DNA from: Stephania yunnanensis
Taxonomy: Eukaryota > Streptophyta > Magnoliopsida > Ranunculales > Menispermaceae
Direction: 5' to 3'
Length of the DNA: 64,000 bases
Assembly (NCBI GenBank): GCA_039657365.1
Contig: CM077589.1
Coordinates: forward strand, 29,796,001-29,860,000
Positions 43,148 to 55,534 of this stretch are shown piece after piece. Both the position numbers and the translations under genes were made by a program. Positions within the stretch are counted from its first letter, which is position 1; every line of letters starts with the position of its first letter. The notes under the pieces were generated by a model. The model had not been told where the DNA came from and did not search any database. It worked only from the letters and a program-made list of their open reading frames with translations.

Positions 43148-44548
43148 CTAGCCTAGGACTGCTTCGTTCAGTCGAGCCAATGACAATAAATAAGTGCACT
43201 TTATGGTAGGCAGCTTATACGCTATTTTTATTTTTTGTTTTAGTATTAGGATTACCTAGTCATTTTATATTCTCTTAACTTTTGACTCTTACAATGGGGA
43301 TGTTTTAGGGATTCAATTGCAGAATAGTTCATGTAAGGGGGGTTGATCGAGCCAATTTATTTTTGTACTATATTGTTTTATGCATTAGGTTTATGTTAAT
43401 TATTTATTAATGGTAATAAAAGAAATTATTTAATACATATCTTAGTTAAAGTTTGGAATTTCAAATATTTCTGCCTTAATGAATATATATGTGTGATAAT
43501 TAATTGGGAAAATCAATTTAATTGAAAAAATGGTAAAGTGAAACCAGCAATCCCAATTTGTACTGGAAATCATCTGGGTAAATCGGCAGCAATTCACATA
43601 ATTTTTAGTGTAAATTCGAAGTTGGAGATTTTTCACCGAATCGCTTTTAGAACTAGAAATCGCTGAACAAATTGATGAGTCATTGAGGCTCATTTCTAAT
43701 GATTTTATCATCGATTCCTTAACGAATCCACTTAAACCCTGATATACTGGGAATAAATTCGAGTTTTTATAAACAAAACCCAAATCGCCACATTTAAACC
43801 ATTTTCACTCACAACCATTGTACCCTTTCTATCAAAAGACCAATTTTTGCCTAGATTCAACCCTCAAAAGCTTAACTTCAATGTATTTAAGTGATTCCCA
43901 CTTCAATCCTAAAACATTCAACCAAAACACGTGGTGAGTTTTAAGAGTATAGAGCAACCTGGGGCTTGAGCAAGGGAGTTCGAATAGGAGCTTGAGAGAG
44001 TTATAGAGAAACAATCTTAGATTTAACACTTGAAAGAATCACTTTGAATAAGGTAATCAACTCAAACCCTAACCTTTTATATATGGATCAAATCTTTAGT
44101 TTTTAGTTGATTTTGGATTGATTTTTAGGATAGGAAATCAATTTCTAAATTTTTACTTTAAATTGATTTTGATATCGAATGACTCCTATTATAATACTAG
44201 AATGAGAGTGATGACATGATTCGTTTGTCACTATCTAGTTTTCAAACTATTTTACATATATGGCGAGTAGATTGGATTTTATATGCAAACTAATTTGAGA
44301 TTAAGTTTCAAATGAGTTTGGGAGTTTTCATGAATATTTATCAATTGATTTGAATTATATACAAAGCTTGTTTTTCCTAATACGATTTTATTAACAACTT
44401 TCATATAAATTTTAAAATCTCAATTTCCAAAAGCTTTTCCTGGTGATTTCTTATTCTCGATAGATATATGAACTTTATTGAATACTTTTCCAATGAAATT
44501 TGGTCCCAAATGATTTTACAGGTTTGTTCTTTCACCTACAATATTCCA
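43148..44548 (+). other. Athila-type spacer, no gene
   Basis: Starts with the Athila-type landmark ttcgttcagtcgagccaatg and a taggcagctt block. It continues with AT-rich DNA whose inverse homologue lies at 33656-34500. The open frames in it (43442-43783 and 43832-44029, minus strand) show no recognisable domain. Confidence 0.65.
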
Positions 44549-45785
44549 AATGGCCAAAGGTGGTAAGGGTAGAAGTTCACGAGAAGAGAAGGGGAAGGGA
44601 ATGTTAGTAGATAAATCAAAATCATAATCCAAAGTTTTTCAAATCCAACCCACATCTATATCTTTCAACACACTTAAAATTAGACCGTAAAGAGAACATA
44701 CTCCACCTTCTTCATTTAATCATAACACTAAGGATGATTATGTGAATGAGGAGGAAGTAGAGGAAGTCGAACAAGAGATATCAATAAGGGAGAAAAACTA
44801 TGAATTGAATAAGGAAAATTTTATAAATGAGATGGCCTACAAAAAATACTGGAGTGATGTAATTAAGGATATGAAGCTGATTCCAAAGAGGGGATTTAAT
44901 GTGAAAAATGAATTGAAGTATAGGCCTAGGATCATAGACATTATAGAAACAAGAAATTGGGATTTATTGACTAGAGATTACAACCACCTAGATCTAGACG
45001 ATGTCCCTAGTGAAAGGGGTTGTGATGCTTTAGTGCGAGAATTTTATGTTAATGCATACGGAAGTAAAAGTAAGACTGACTCCTGTGTTAGAAGGAGGAC
45101 ATTAGATTACTTCGTTGCAAAAATAAATTAGTATTTTGAATTACCACATTTTCACCAAAAACAAAATGAAGAGTACCTCAAACCCAAGTACGGAATTAAG
45201 TACCATTTCCCGACTGAGATAAAAAGGGGAGGTTTAAAGGCAATCCATGGAGATGGATTTATTTTTAACATGGAGGGGTATCCCAAGCATATAACCACTA
45301 AAGTTTTTAGGAAAACCACTAAAGCTTGGAGTTATTTCATGAACACCAGCTTACAATCGAGCCTGTAATACTACAAAATTATGAATTACAAGGCTGCCCT
45401 ACTTTACCTTATTTTCATGGGGCTAGGATACTTAGATGTTGGCAAAATCATTTATGAATCCATTAGGAGTTCCATTACCACCAAGAAGAACGACAGACTA
45501 CCTTTTCCTTTGATGATTATAGTCTTTTGTAAGATGGACCAAGTAAACATGGCAGACCTCGAGTTGAGTTTTTTACCGGAGAAGACCATAACTAATGAGG
45601 TAATAGAGAGATATGGTAAAGTAAATGGTTATGTCTACATAGAGGATGAGAGAGAGAAAGAGAGAAGAAAAATCAGAGACAACACGAGGAGAATATTAGA
45701 GGAGATTTCGAAAGCTCAAAATGATCCCAACATGGAGCAACCTGCTAGGGACTATGATGGGTTACAATGGAAGAATCGAAATTAG
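44549..45785 (+). pseudogene. Envelope-like / PF20167-type plant transposon ORF
   Basis: Begins MAKGGKGRSSREEKGKG (ATG 44549), a basic start common in Athila ORF2. The central domain includes IIETRNWDLLTR, VREFYVNAYGS, VRRRTLDYFVAKIN and, after a TAG (45129-45131), YHFPTEIKRGG. After another stop (45366-45368) it continues with AALLYLIFMGLGYLDVGKII and NDRLPFPLMIIVFC, then a charged coiled-coil-like tail (EREKERRKIRDNTRRILEEI). This is the putative plant transposon protein domain found between pol and the 3' LTR of Athila elements, sometimes called envelope-like without functional proof. Three internal stops (the first near 44622) make it a pseudogene. It is the longest open coding block of this element. 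Confidence 0.8.
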
Positions 45786-47464
45786 CCTTCATGGGTATGA
45801 TTTTATGAAATCAGATGACCACCCTCCGCAATAAAGAATTGGTATTCAAGAACCAGAGAGCTTTAACATGAAGTATCCATAGAATGGATGTATGATGTTT
45901 AGGAGAAGCAAATTTAAGGAGGCACAATAGTTCCTATACCGTCTACACAGATGAAATTTGCACTTAGCAGTAATCTTGATTGTCCAAAACTGTCAGGTTA
46001 GGAATACCGCCTCTACGACCTCGCTATGAGCTACAAGTCCTAGAGGATTGATCCAGTAGAGGACGATGATAATGTAATTTTTGAACGCCAACATTGATTT
46101 CCTTCTTCTATTTATTTTCTCTATCTCTATTTTCTCTATCTCTAAGTGATATTGAGAGAATTCCTCTATGTAATTCTAGTAGTGGTGATATACTTTGTTT
46201 TCTTGATGATACTTTGTGTTTATGATTATATACTTTGTGATACATTTTGTTCAATACTTGGGTATGATATTTATTTCACTTATTATATAATGGTGTTGTT
46301 TATTTAATTCTTATGCACTCTGCTTTATTATAACTCAATTTCTTGATTTTCACATTTATATTATATCAATTTTTTGTACTTCACGTAATATGTTTGTTAT
46401 GATAAGAACAAGACTTCATTTTTAAACCTTAAGGACAATGTTTAGAATGAGCTTGGGGGTATTTTAAGTGAAATATGGAATTTGATGGCAATGAAAGGAA
46501 AGAAAAGTATAAGAAAAGTTCAGAACTACGTTCAATCTGACATTCAAGTAAGTTAACAGAAATTTCCATAATTTCTTTCGAAATCAAGTATGAATTTCAT
46601 TTTTTTTAACATTTAAGTTAGGAAAAAAAATGAAAATTAATATATGTAATAGATTTTGAATGGAAATGTTATTTTTATTACTCAAGTGAATTTTATTATA
46701 GAACGAATTAATTTTATACATTTTTTAATAAACTTTACTACTCGATGAACATTAAATGAATGACTTGTGTTAGTCATGATAAAGGGTAGAAGATCGAAAC
46801 AATAATGCAAGATGAACAAGATAGAATTCTATGAATCTTATGATACAAAAGTTATTGCTTAAGTATTTTTATAGTATATATATAAAGCTATTATGCCACA
46901 ATAGAAAGAATAAATGAGTTTGAAACCGAAGAATTTATAAAAGTTAAAAAAATATTTTAGTGAGAAGTGTTAACAAGAGTTTATAAATAAAAATATATAG
47001 AGAATCCTATAGATTTTAAAAGAAATGGAGCAAGGAATCTATAGTATGAAAAATGTGAGAATGTCCCAAGGAAATGGAGTTGTGACTCAAAAGCAAAAGT
47101 AAAAAGAAATAATTAGAATTGAGTAGAAAAAAATTATAAAAAGAGATAAAAATAAAAGATGGATGTTCTTAAACTCTTCAAATGAATAGATTAAACTCAA
47201 CTACTTGATACTAGAGTTGAATGACGTATTTCTTAATGTAACATATTTTAAATGACATATTCATTGGTATCTTGACAAAATTCTTATTCATTTTGATTGT
47301 GGTACTATTATAAAGTATTTTTTAAAGTTAAGATCAATTTTGTGGTTTTTGTGTTTTGAGATTCCGTATTAATTATCATAAGTTTGATGCTTGTCAATGG
47401 AGATTAAGAAAACCTATGTTGTACACTAGCCTTGGCAATGAACTTTAAATTTTAAAGTAGTACA
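45786..47464 (+). other. Athila-like 3' spacer, left part, no gene
   Basis: Noncoding. It includes the Athila-type landmark aaggacaatgtttag and a gagcttgggggtatttta polypurine-like block (about 46430-46465), then A-rich DNA with many aaaag motifs. The spacer is interrupted by CACTA element 2 and resumes at 53118. Confidence 0.6.
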
Positions 47465-48289
47465 CACTACAAGAAATTATAATTTTTGTCACGGCTTCGA
47501 TTCCGTAGGGACAAGTTGTTTTTCCGTCACATATAGTTTTTGTCACGGTATTGTCACGGAAAAACTAAATTTGTGTATACTCCGTTCCAAAAACCTTTTT
47601 GTCATGGAAATTAGCGTGGCAAATACCTTTTATGACGGATCTCTGACATATTTATTACGAGATTATTGCACGTCATAAAAAACACATTTTTGTTACGACT
47701 GTATTTGCGTCACAAACGTTTCATTAAACAACGAAGAAAAATGTTTTACGTCACAAGACTTTGTCCGTCACAAATACATGTAGTTACGACTTTGTACTGG
47801 TGACAAAAAATAATAATATTTTATATGTACATTGCTCTGTCACAAAAAAAAAAAGTTTTTATATAAAAGTTGTTGTAACTATCTTGCATCTGTCAATATA
47901 AAAATATTGCTTCTATTAAAATATTAAGAATTTACTTTACTTGCATTACAAGGCCAACATTATCAATCTATTCAAAGTTTGATTTTGTGATTTTGAATCC
48001 AAAGTACCAAAAAAAAATGATAATACTTAATTTAGAAGTCTAACATAGCAAAATAAAAATAAACTTTGACAGGTTTCTTCATGGCTTAAGTCTAACATAG
48101 TAAAATAAAATAAATCCATGTTTTCTTCAATGTTTTCACTCCATGTTTCTTCAATTTCTTCTTCACGTGAAGCTTTCTTCCAGTTCATCATCTTTACCCT
48201 TTGAAGTCTCATCCAATTGCGCATCTAAAATTTCAAAGTTATAAATATAAGTAATTGCACTTAAACGCTTACATAAATAAAAAAATGTT

Positions 48290-48660
48290 TAATAAATCAT
48301 AACGTAGTAATAAAATTTCAACAGAATCTTCACTTAAATTAAAGATTAGCAAAAACATTTAAACGTTTTGCAAACTTCCGCATGCATCAAATAATTCTAC
48401 AAGTCAAATATAATCACCTTCATTAATCATAATGTATTACAGAGATTCCAACAAAACCTCTCTTTAAATTTAAGATTCTTAAAAATTCCACTTGCATCAA
48501 ATAATTCTACAAGTCAAATACATTCTTCTTTACTGAACCATAATGTATTACCAAAATTTTAGCATAACATGCCCTTAAATTAAAGATTCACAAAAAATTT
48601 TAAACATTGTGCAAACTTCAACATGCATCAAATAATCTTCTAACTCAAATATATTCAAAC
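48290..48660. repeat. ~120-bp tandem repeat, three copies, in CACTA 2
   Basis: Units start with variants of aatcataatgtattac at about 48294, 48424 and 48536, and each contains ttaaattaaagatt and catcaaataatt. They are imperfect, so the array is old. Confidence 0.75.
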
Positions 48661-49119
48661 ATGCATAGTGGTTAAATTATTCGTGCAAGTTTATGAGTTT
48701 CATTTGTATAGAACATAAAATAGTAAAAAGCTCAAAAAATCATCAAAAGTTAGAGGGTCAACATATACTAAAAGCATTAACAATTTTTGAAATAGTAGTT
48801 TAGCTAGCAAATGTCATTCAACTCAATGATAGAATAAATTGTCAAGTTTAGGAGATGAGTAAATGTTCAAAATAACAATCATGAAGGTGGATGCTCTTAA
48901 GTTGGTCACATGGAGGTAACTTAAGATATTCTAGCAAAACTTAAATTATTACCTTTTTGATCGTTCACTTTTGAATAATCAACGAGCAGGAGAACATCCA
49001 TCATGAGAAGATGTTTGAACATGAGGGCTATGTGAGCTTCCAACATCTGAACTCTGAGATGTAATAAAAAAAAATCAATTAATTGTCTCATTTATAATTT
49101 GAACATAATTAATAAACTT

Positions 49120-50740
49120 CAAGTATCAACAATAATGTCGATGAATTACTTGATTGACGTTGATAGGCAGTTGAATTCATGCTTTCTCCAAACGTGCATA
49201 TATGTTATCTATTTGTGACTGCATGTTTGTCTATAAACAATAAATTTGTAATAGATTGTCGTATTAGATTCATGAAAGAAATGATAAAAAAACAATCGAA
49301 ATTGCTGAAATATTTACTTTCGTCGCAGCAAGTTCCTCGCGAAGGAGCTCATTTGTAGCATTTGCCTTTTCTTGTGCTCTCCGTATTGTAATATCTGTCG
49401 GACATTCGGAATCTTTCCCAAACACATCTTTAAATGAGGGTCCATGACCATAAGTTAGCACACGCCCAAGTTTTTCATCTCCTATTACCTTTTTAAAAAT
49501 TCTATCTCTCGAACTTCTGTCGTTTGCTCTGACTCAGGAATTTGTGAAAGTTCATTTTGCGATCGCAACTAAACATAAAATTTGATATTAACACAAAAAG
49601 GAATTGTTATGATGTAAACTAAATATGTATTACTAGTTATGAAGAAATAAATCTTTTCTTACCACGAATTCTTCTGTATCTTCATTCGATCTAGCTCCTT
49701 TACTTTTTATAATAAGCTGTCAACCATACTGAACCACGGTCTGTGGGTAGACCCTTATTTTCTCTCTTAAAGGTAAAATTGTCAAGTAAGAAATGATTAT
49801 CTTTAAAAAATAGAGAACACTCAAAAAAAATTTAAGAACCTACTTGATTACCTTATGACGTACGTTCGCGAAAGACTCGTGACCTGTTCGATGGCAAATA
49901 GTCTTTTGCTTTCTATTTTCAGTATTTGTTTTAGCAATTTTCTGCAGCAATATTAAAATACTTATCATACATATAAAAATGAATTAAATTGAAATCCAAC
50001 TTATTATTCATTTCTAAAAAACTAACTCAAAGATCTACAAAATTTTAAGGTAATTGAATAAAAGGAAGCATTGTATCCAATGGGATGGAATTATTTTAAT
50101 GAGCTGAAATCAAATGCAAGACTAAAAATTTTGATTTGTACCTTAACTTCATCTTCGTTCCAATACCTCGCAAGTATTGGCCATTGTTCATCTTGTACGC
50201 GCTCATCAGGCACTCGAGTAAGAATATCTTCATCATCTTTGTGCTTCTCGTAATGCACTTTTAATGTATGCTTCCACGATCTCCAGGTATTAGCAACTTT
50301 CTCTAAACATGTTTCGCGAAACTCAAGTGGGGCATCAGTATTATCCTGTACTTAAACATTATGAAACTCAAACTCAAACCAATTATACAAATAATATATT
50401 ATTTTCATTTATATAGTTATCTTCTTACCTGGACCTTGCGCCAAATGGCATTCTTATTTTCTTCAGGCACATCATTCCATGATTCATACGTTAATAAAGA
50501 AAAATTCATCATTTGATCTCTAAACTTTGTATACTTCATGCTATTGGTTTCTAAATTTTTATTAATATATATTACTAAATCGAACAAAGATCTACATTTA
50601 GTTTTTCCATCATTTAAAGTATCAAATTTCAACGATGTGGGTAATAAGAGTGTTGCATCACTAGTCAAAAAAAGCAAAGTAGTTTGTATTCTTAAATCGA
50701 ACAACTCACATTTGCCAACAAAAGTTAAAAAAAAAAATTA
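49120..50740 (-). pseudogene. Transposase-associated protein (Transposase_24, Ptta/En/Spm), broken
   Basis: Minus-strand exon-like blocks from right to left: 50704-50417 ending ESWNDVPEENKNAIWRKVQ; about 50350-50130 reading EKVANTWRSWKHTLKVHYE and then DEQWPILARYWNEDEVK; about 49930-49850 reading NTENRKQKTICHRTGHESFA; and 49461-49270 with DSECPTDITIRRAQEKANA. This order (W-rich segment, NKxNR/HxxGxxSF motif, then a helical tail) is that of the plant transposase-associated protein of CACTA elements, thought to bind the subterminal repeats. Intervening DNA has intron-like borders (for example tacctggacc and ttctgcag), but several frame breaks remain. Confidence 0.7.
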
Positions 50741-52100
50741 ATTTCCCTAAAAAATATAGAAAATTTAAACTTTGGGGATCAAAATAACAAAAACTCAAAA
50801 GTTCAAGGATCAAATGTATAACAATAAAAGTTCAGCGATCAAATGTACACTAATGAAAAATTTAGAGGTCAAAAGCATAAGAGTTTCAAAGTTCAGGGAC
50901 CAAAAAAATATGTTTTCCCTATTAATAAAGGCATGAAAATAATTCAAAACTTTTAAAAAAATTAATAATTTTGATGTGACCGTTTATCATAATATTTAGA
51001 AGACATTGTGGTAGATACATTTCACTTTGATTTTATGTCACACATTATGGACATTATCTATTCATGATCTTATTCAAGAACTTTTTTTTTGAGTTGGATA
51101 TGGATTGTATCTTAAAGGAGCTTCAATTTGAAGCCATAAATTTGGGGAGAGATTAACTTATTTAGAGTGGGAATGCTAGTCAATAATCGTTATGGTCATC
51201 TAATGCCATATAATAACTTTACTATTGCACCGACACAAGATTTTAACTAAGGGAATTGCTAGAGTAATACTTTAAGCATTGATCTAATTGGATGCAATAA
51301 CACATGTTGAGAAGTGTGTGCACATTTGATGACGAAATGTACGACATTTGGTTGGATCCATTCCTAAATGACATTTGATTGGACACAAAAAGAACATACA
51401 AAGATGGGTTTACAAAAATAAAAACAAAATTAAAAACTAAAAGATGGGCCGCCATCTTTGCTCTCCCTAACCATTATTTTTGTAAACCCATCTTTGCTCT
51501 CCCTAACCATTGAGTTTTTTATTGAGAATTTTGCAATGGTTTTTTCATTCTTGTGTCATGAGCTTTGTAGACTTAATCTTAGCTGCATAATTTCCTTCTT
51601 GTTGATTGGCGAATGGTCTTTACATAAAAAAGAATTGTTGTTTTTATACCTTTCACAACCTTGCTTCCATTGTGAAATGTCTTATCACTGTGGACTTCAA
51701 AATTCACATCCAATTCCACTTTATCAATTCACGTCTTGATTTCTTACTAATCTTTCCTTTGTATTGGTCCTTCAACACACTTTGGAGATGTTGAAATGAA
51801 AATCATTAGACTAAAAATCCAATTCACATAATCCAAATTTCACACCAACGATTCATTATCATCATTATTGAAATCGAGTAACACATGTTAATTGGGGCAA
51901 TCATCAAGGAAGTATTAGGATTTACCTTATAGGTTTCTAAAATGAGATTCGTTGAGCAACATTGTGATTGAACTATAACTCACCAAAATAATAAAATCTC
52001 AAGCCTAAATTAAAATCACAAATTATTGTAAGATCAAACAAAACATCAAAGTGTCAATTAACCAAAAAAGCAAACAAGAAACATGTTTTGAGATGAAAGA
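50741..52100. other. CACTA 2 interior, no gene recognised
   Basis: AT-rich DNA. Direct repeats of a tttgtaaacccatctttgct-type block occur in both orientations around 51400-51510 (ttttgtaaacccatc at about 51478 and its inverse near 51408). The short open frames give no recognisable protein. Confidence 0.4.
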
Positions 52101-52129
52101 GGGAGAACTCAAGATGAAGGAATGCGAAG

Positions 52130-52760
52130 AAGATCAGGGAGCAACGATCAGGGAGCAAAGCAGTGCAACTAGGGAGCAGAGGCGTGAGGGTGAGGCGTCA
52201 GCGAGAGGACGACCAGGGAGCTCACCGACCAGGGAGCAGAGGCGCGAGGGTGAGGCGTCAGCGAGAGGACGACCAGGGAGCTCTGCGCGAGGGTGAGTCG
52301 TCAGGGAGAGGACGACCAGGGAGCTCGCCGACCAGGGAGCAGAGGCACCGAATAGGGAGCAGAGGCGTGAGGGTGAGGCATCGACGAGAGGATGACCAGG
52401 GAGCAGAGGCGCGAGGGTGAGGCATCGACGAGATGCAAAGGCTTGAGGACGATTGCGAGCAGAGGCGCGATGGTGAGGAACACGACAAGGAGCAGAGGCG
52501 TGTCGGTGACGAAGAATCTACAGTTGTTTGACGGAGATGCAAGACGACCAGGGAGGAGGCGTGAGGATGAGCAGAGGTGTGAAGGAAGAGGAAGACGATG
52601 GATCAGAGAAGACGACGAAGTAGAGGCACGAGGAGTGCGAGGACAACGATGACGAAGTAGAGGCGCGACGACGCGGATGACCACGACAGCGGATCGGAGG
52701 CTTGAGGACGATGATTGGTGTGAGTAGTATGGCACGATTTGGATGAAGGAGGTGGAGGAA
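52130..52760. repeat. GC-rich ~60-bp minisatellite in CACTA 2
   Basis: Repeating units built from ggagcagaggcg, gtgaggcgtc and gaggacgaccaggg, with a ~60-bp period clearest at 52174, 52234 and onward, degenerating toward 52700. Open frames appear in five of six frames simply because the repeat lacks stop codons. Composition contrasts sharply with the surrounding AT-rich DNA. Confidence 0.85.
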
Positions 52761-53117
52761 TGGGACGAGAAGGGCAGAAAAAACCCCGGTGGTTTCGTGC
52801 AAAAAAATGGAAACAAAAAATGGGAAGGAGATTGCGGGGGAAAAATGTGTTTTCTTTTGTTACGGAATAATGATTGTGAGCAAACACACTTTACGTGATG
52901 AAATTTTTTTACCTTTTTGTGATGGAAACATGTTCTTCTCTAAAGCTTCTTTTCATCACGCAAAATCTAAATCATGACAAAAATAAGTGTTAATGTATAA
53001 AAGTTTTGTTTACGATTAATATATCGTCACTAAAACGCCTATTGGATACGCTTATTTTAAACTGTGATGAATGATTTGTCAAATTTGTAGTAAAATCTCA
53101 AATTTCTTGTAGTGACA

Positions 53118-53348
53118 TTAGGTGGTTGAGTTATCATTATGAGATGCTTTGATTTGACTAAATCATTCTATTCTATCATAACTTTCATTTACTTGTGGGT
53201 AATATATTTCTATTTGAAAAGAATTTCTATTATTTATTGTTAATATTGATTTAGATTGAAATCGGTTTATAAAAAATGAAGAGAGAATATAATTGAGACT
53301 ATTCCTTTACTCGGGATAGCAAAATGCTAAGTTTAAAGGTATTTGACA
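53118..53348 (+). other. Athila-like 3' spacer, right part, with polypurine remnant
   Basis: Continuation of the spacer after CACTA element 2. It ends with gggatagcaaaatgctaag and tttaaaggtatt directly before the LTR, a decayed polypurine tract comparable to the tttgggggtatt form of this group. Confidence 0.55.
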
Positions 53349-53638
53349 ACTCAATAATTATACACATTTTATAGTGTAATTTAAGTTGATTTTTAGCATA
53401 AATAATAATATTACACTAGGTATTCACTTGTTTTTAAAATTTTAGGATTTAAATAGGAAAATGAAGAAATGGAAGAAAAGAAAAAGATTATGAATAACAC
53501 TAGGAATTGCCATATGAATTAGCAGCGTAAGATGGCCCGTGAATCCAAAGCGAATTAGAGAATGAACTATAAATTTCCAGCTCAATTGGTGGAGCACTGA
53601 GAGCTAAACTTAATGATTTGTTCAATGATTTTTGTATG
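53349..53638 (+). repeat. Athila-like 3' LTR, truncated to ~290 bp
   Basis: Starts tgacaactcaataatt and follows the 5' LTR (35043 onward) landmark by landmark to about 53638 (ggtggagca, gagctaaactta, caatgattt). It then breaks off after a fifth of its expected length, next to an 18-bp inverted copy of its own sequence. Confidence 0.8.
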
Positions 53639-53662
53639 AATAACTCATATGGCAATTCCTAG
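53500..53662. repeat. 18-bp inverted repeat at the LTR truncation point
   Basis: ctaggaattgccatatga (53500-53517), inside the LTR fragment, recurs exactly inverted at 53645-53662, just beyond the truncation. It may be a fold-back copied during deletion repair. Confidence 0.8.
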
Positions 53663-55534
53663 CGTAGCCGACGCTCGTAGATACATTTTAGTGCCCTAAA
53701 CACAAGCGTTAAAAACAAGCAAACTCGTGCAAGTGATTTAGCCACAACCAGTATATACGCAATCGTATTGGAGTGAAACCCCATGTGTGCCCACACGTAG
53801 TCACACATGTAATCCGATATTGATAAAATAAAATCATGAATTCTTCGAGGCATTCCAATGGGTTTGTGCACCTCAAATACTTTGAATCTTTGCCCACAAA
53901 GCCCCTAAACCGACCCCAAAAGTGTACTCGATACCTAGGTAAAAACTACTTAGGTCCTTAGTATCAAATAATCCAAATACGTTGGGTTTAGGCCAGGTCA
54001 AATGGGTTTAGGAACGTTAACCCATAACAACCCTTAAGACTAAACAACATTCAAATTTTAGTCTTGTATTGCAGCGCAATTTTATGCATGAAATTGTTTA
54101 AACCTCGAAATCATTCGTACTTACAGAGTTTTTGTTCTCTTTCTTAGTTTTTTGAAAAGGTTTGGTTTGCAAAATTCTGATATAAAATGAAAGATATATC
54201 GCAATTCTACCAAAAATGTCTTAACTTAGAAAATTTATTTCTCTCAATTTATAGTAAAAAAAATTGTGATTTTTTGTTACAAGGTAGCCAACACACTTAA
54301 TAACAACATACTAAAAGATCAACTCATTTAGACATGAAAACATTTGAATTACAAACTTTTTAGTAGGAAACAGTTTTTCCCCTTTGAGTTAGCTTTCAAA
54401 TGCCACCATATTGGGTTCATTTTGATTTAAAATGAGCAAGTTATGACCAAATTACATAGGCTGGTTCATAATACTACTTGTAGAATTTCAATTTTGGTCT
54501 TACAAATTCAAAAATTCATATCTTTTTATTTCAAAACCAAATTAAGAACTTCATAACAGCTAGATTATCAACTGAGGAATCTAAATATATAAACCAATTT
54601 CGAAGATTCAAACATCGACCCTCTGAAAATGATCAAAATCCAGAATTGATTTCAAACTTGAAATGGAGAGATGTGTACCTAGAGTTGATGAAACTTTGAT
54701 TTGAGCTCCAATGTTCCTTCATCTCCCTGACTTTTTCAATTAAGACCTTCCTCAGTTCCTCTTATTTTTTCAGCTCAAATGTATATGTTAAGTTCCTCCA
54801 CTAAGTATAGGCGTTACATACTTAAATTAGTAAGTGGATTAATTAGCCAAATCTTTGATTCACTATTAGTGAATTACTAGGACATGTGTCCTCCCTCAAT
54901 GCCACTTATCCCCAAATGAAACCATTTGTCCCTTATGAAGCCCCTTGTCCCACATGAAAGCCACTCATCTTACCTTATTATATATGCTCTAGGATCATCA
55001 ATAGGTTGATTAAGGGTTCAATTAATTCATATCTAACTATAGGACTCTCTTTTATCTTAAATCAAATTAATTCACCTAGGCACATAATTACATATGGTGA
55101 TTGTGTCTAGTCAGATATTTGACTACTTGCTGTTACACTAACCCTCAATTACTTGACACCAAGAGTCCCACACCTCGACATGAATCTCGAGATACATCAT
55201 ATTTTACTTTATTGAATGAACTAACTTAGGCTATAGTTTTAATTATACACCATATCCTACTATTTAGATTAGTTTAACATCCTCGGTTACTCTTACCTGA
55301 TACCCGCATCGACATGTTTCCCAATGTACCTACCAATCACACTACATATATGCGATGCAATATAATAACATAATGATTTCAAATACCTAATTATAAGCAA
55401 CCATCATCCGTAAACAATCTATACCCTTGATTCTCATATCCTAGTCAATCGAGTTATCTATGTAACACCCGAATTACGGTTGTTAATCCCCGAGATTAAC
55501 ATTAATCTTAATTTAATTAATTTGGGTCGTTACA
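53663..55534 (-). repeat. Outer Gypsy 3' LTR, right part
   Basis: Noncoding DNA ending in ttgggtcgttaca (55534), a standard Gypsy LTR border, directly followed by minus-strand coding DNA. Together with 34501-35042 it gives about 2.4 kb, similar to the other long LTRs in the window. The assignment of the two halves to one LTR is inferred from their position around the Athila-like insertion. Confidence 0.65.

Larger units (their letters stand above)
47465..53114. mobile_element. CACTA (En/Spm) element 2, 5.65 kb
   Basis: The 14-bp termini cactacaagaaatt (47465) and aatttcttgtagtg (ending 53114) are perfect inverse copies, flanked by the target duplication aca (47462-47464 and 53115-53117). Subterminal regions carry repeated tgtcacgg/cgtcac-type motifs. 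Inside are a ~120-bp tandem repeat, a broken transposase-associated gene on the minus strand and a GC-rich minisatellite near the right end. No TNP2 transposase is recognised, so it is non-autonomous. Confidence 0.92.
35043..53638 (+). mobile_element. Athila-like non-autonomous element with internal duplication
   Basis: Parts in order: 5' LTR (35043-36556), degenerate tRNA-Asp-type primer site, gag and protease (first copy, truncated at 38657), a Gypsy fragment (38658-40110), gag and protease again (40111-42627), a second protease-like domain, the Athila-type intergenic spacer, an envelope-like/PF20167-type ORF, a 3' spacer holding CACTA element 2, and a truncated 3' LTR (53349-53638). RT, RNase H and integrase are absent. 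All coding parts carry stops. Confidence 0.8.

Noticed and set aside
45381..45785. A separate gene from the ORF at 44742-45131
   Set aside because: Both parts belong to one envelope-like/PF20167-type frame interrupted by nonsense codons; the domain runs through the break.
48290..48660. CRISPR-like array
   Set aside because: Units are ~120 bp, imperfect and without spacers, inside a plant CACTA element.
52051..52900. Clusters of overlapping open frames on both strands
   Set aside because: They come from a GC-rich minisatellite lacking stops in most frames; the translations are low-complexity repeats with no domain.
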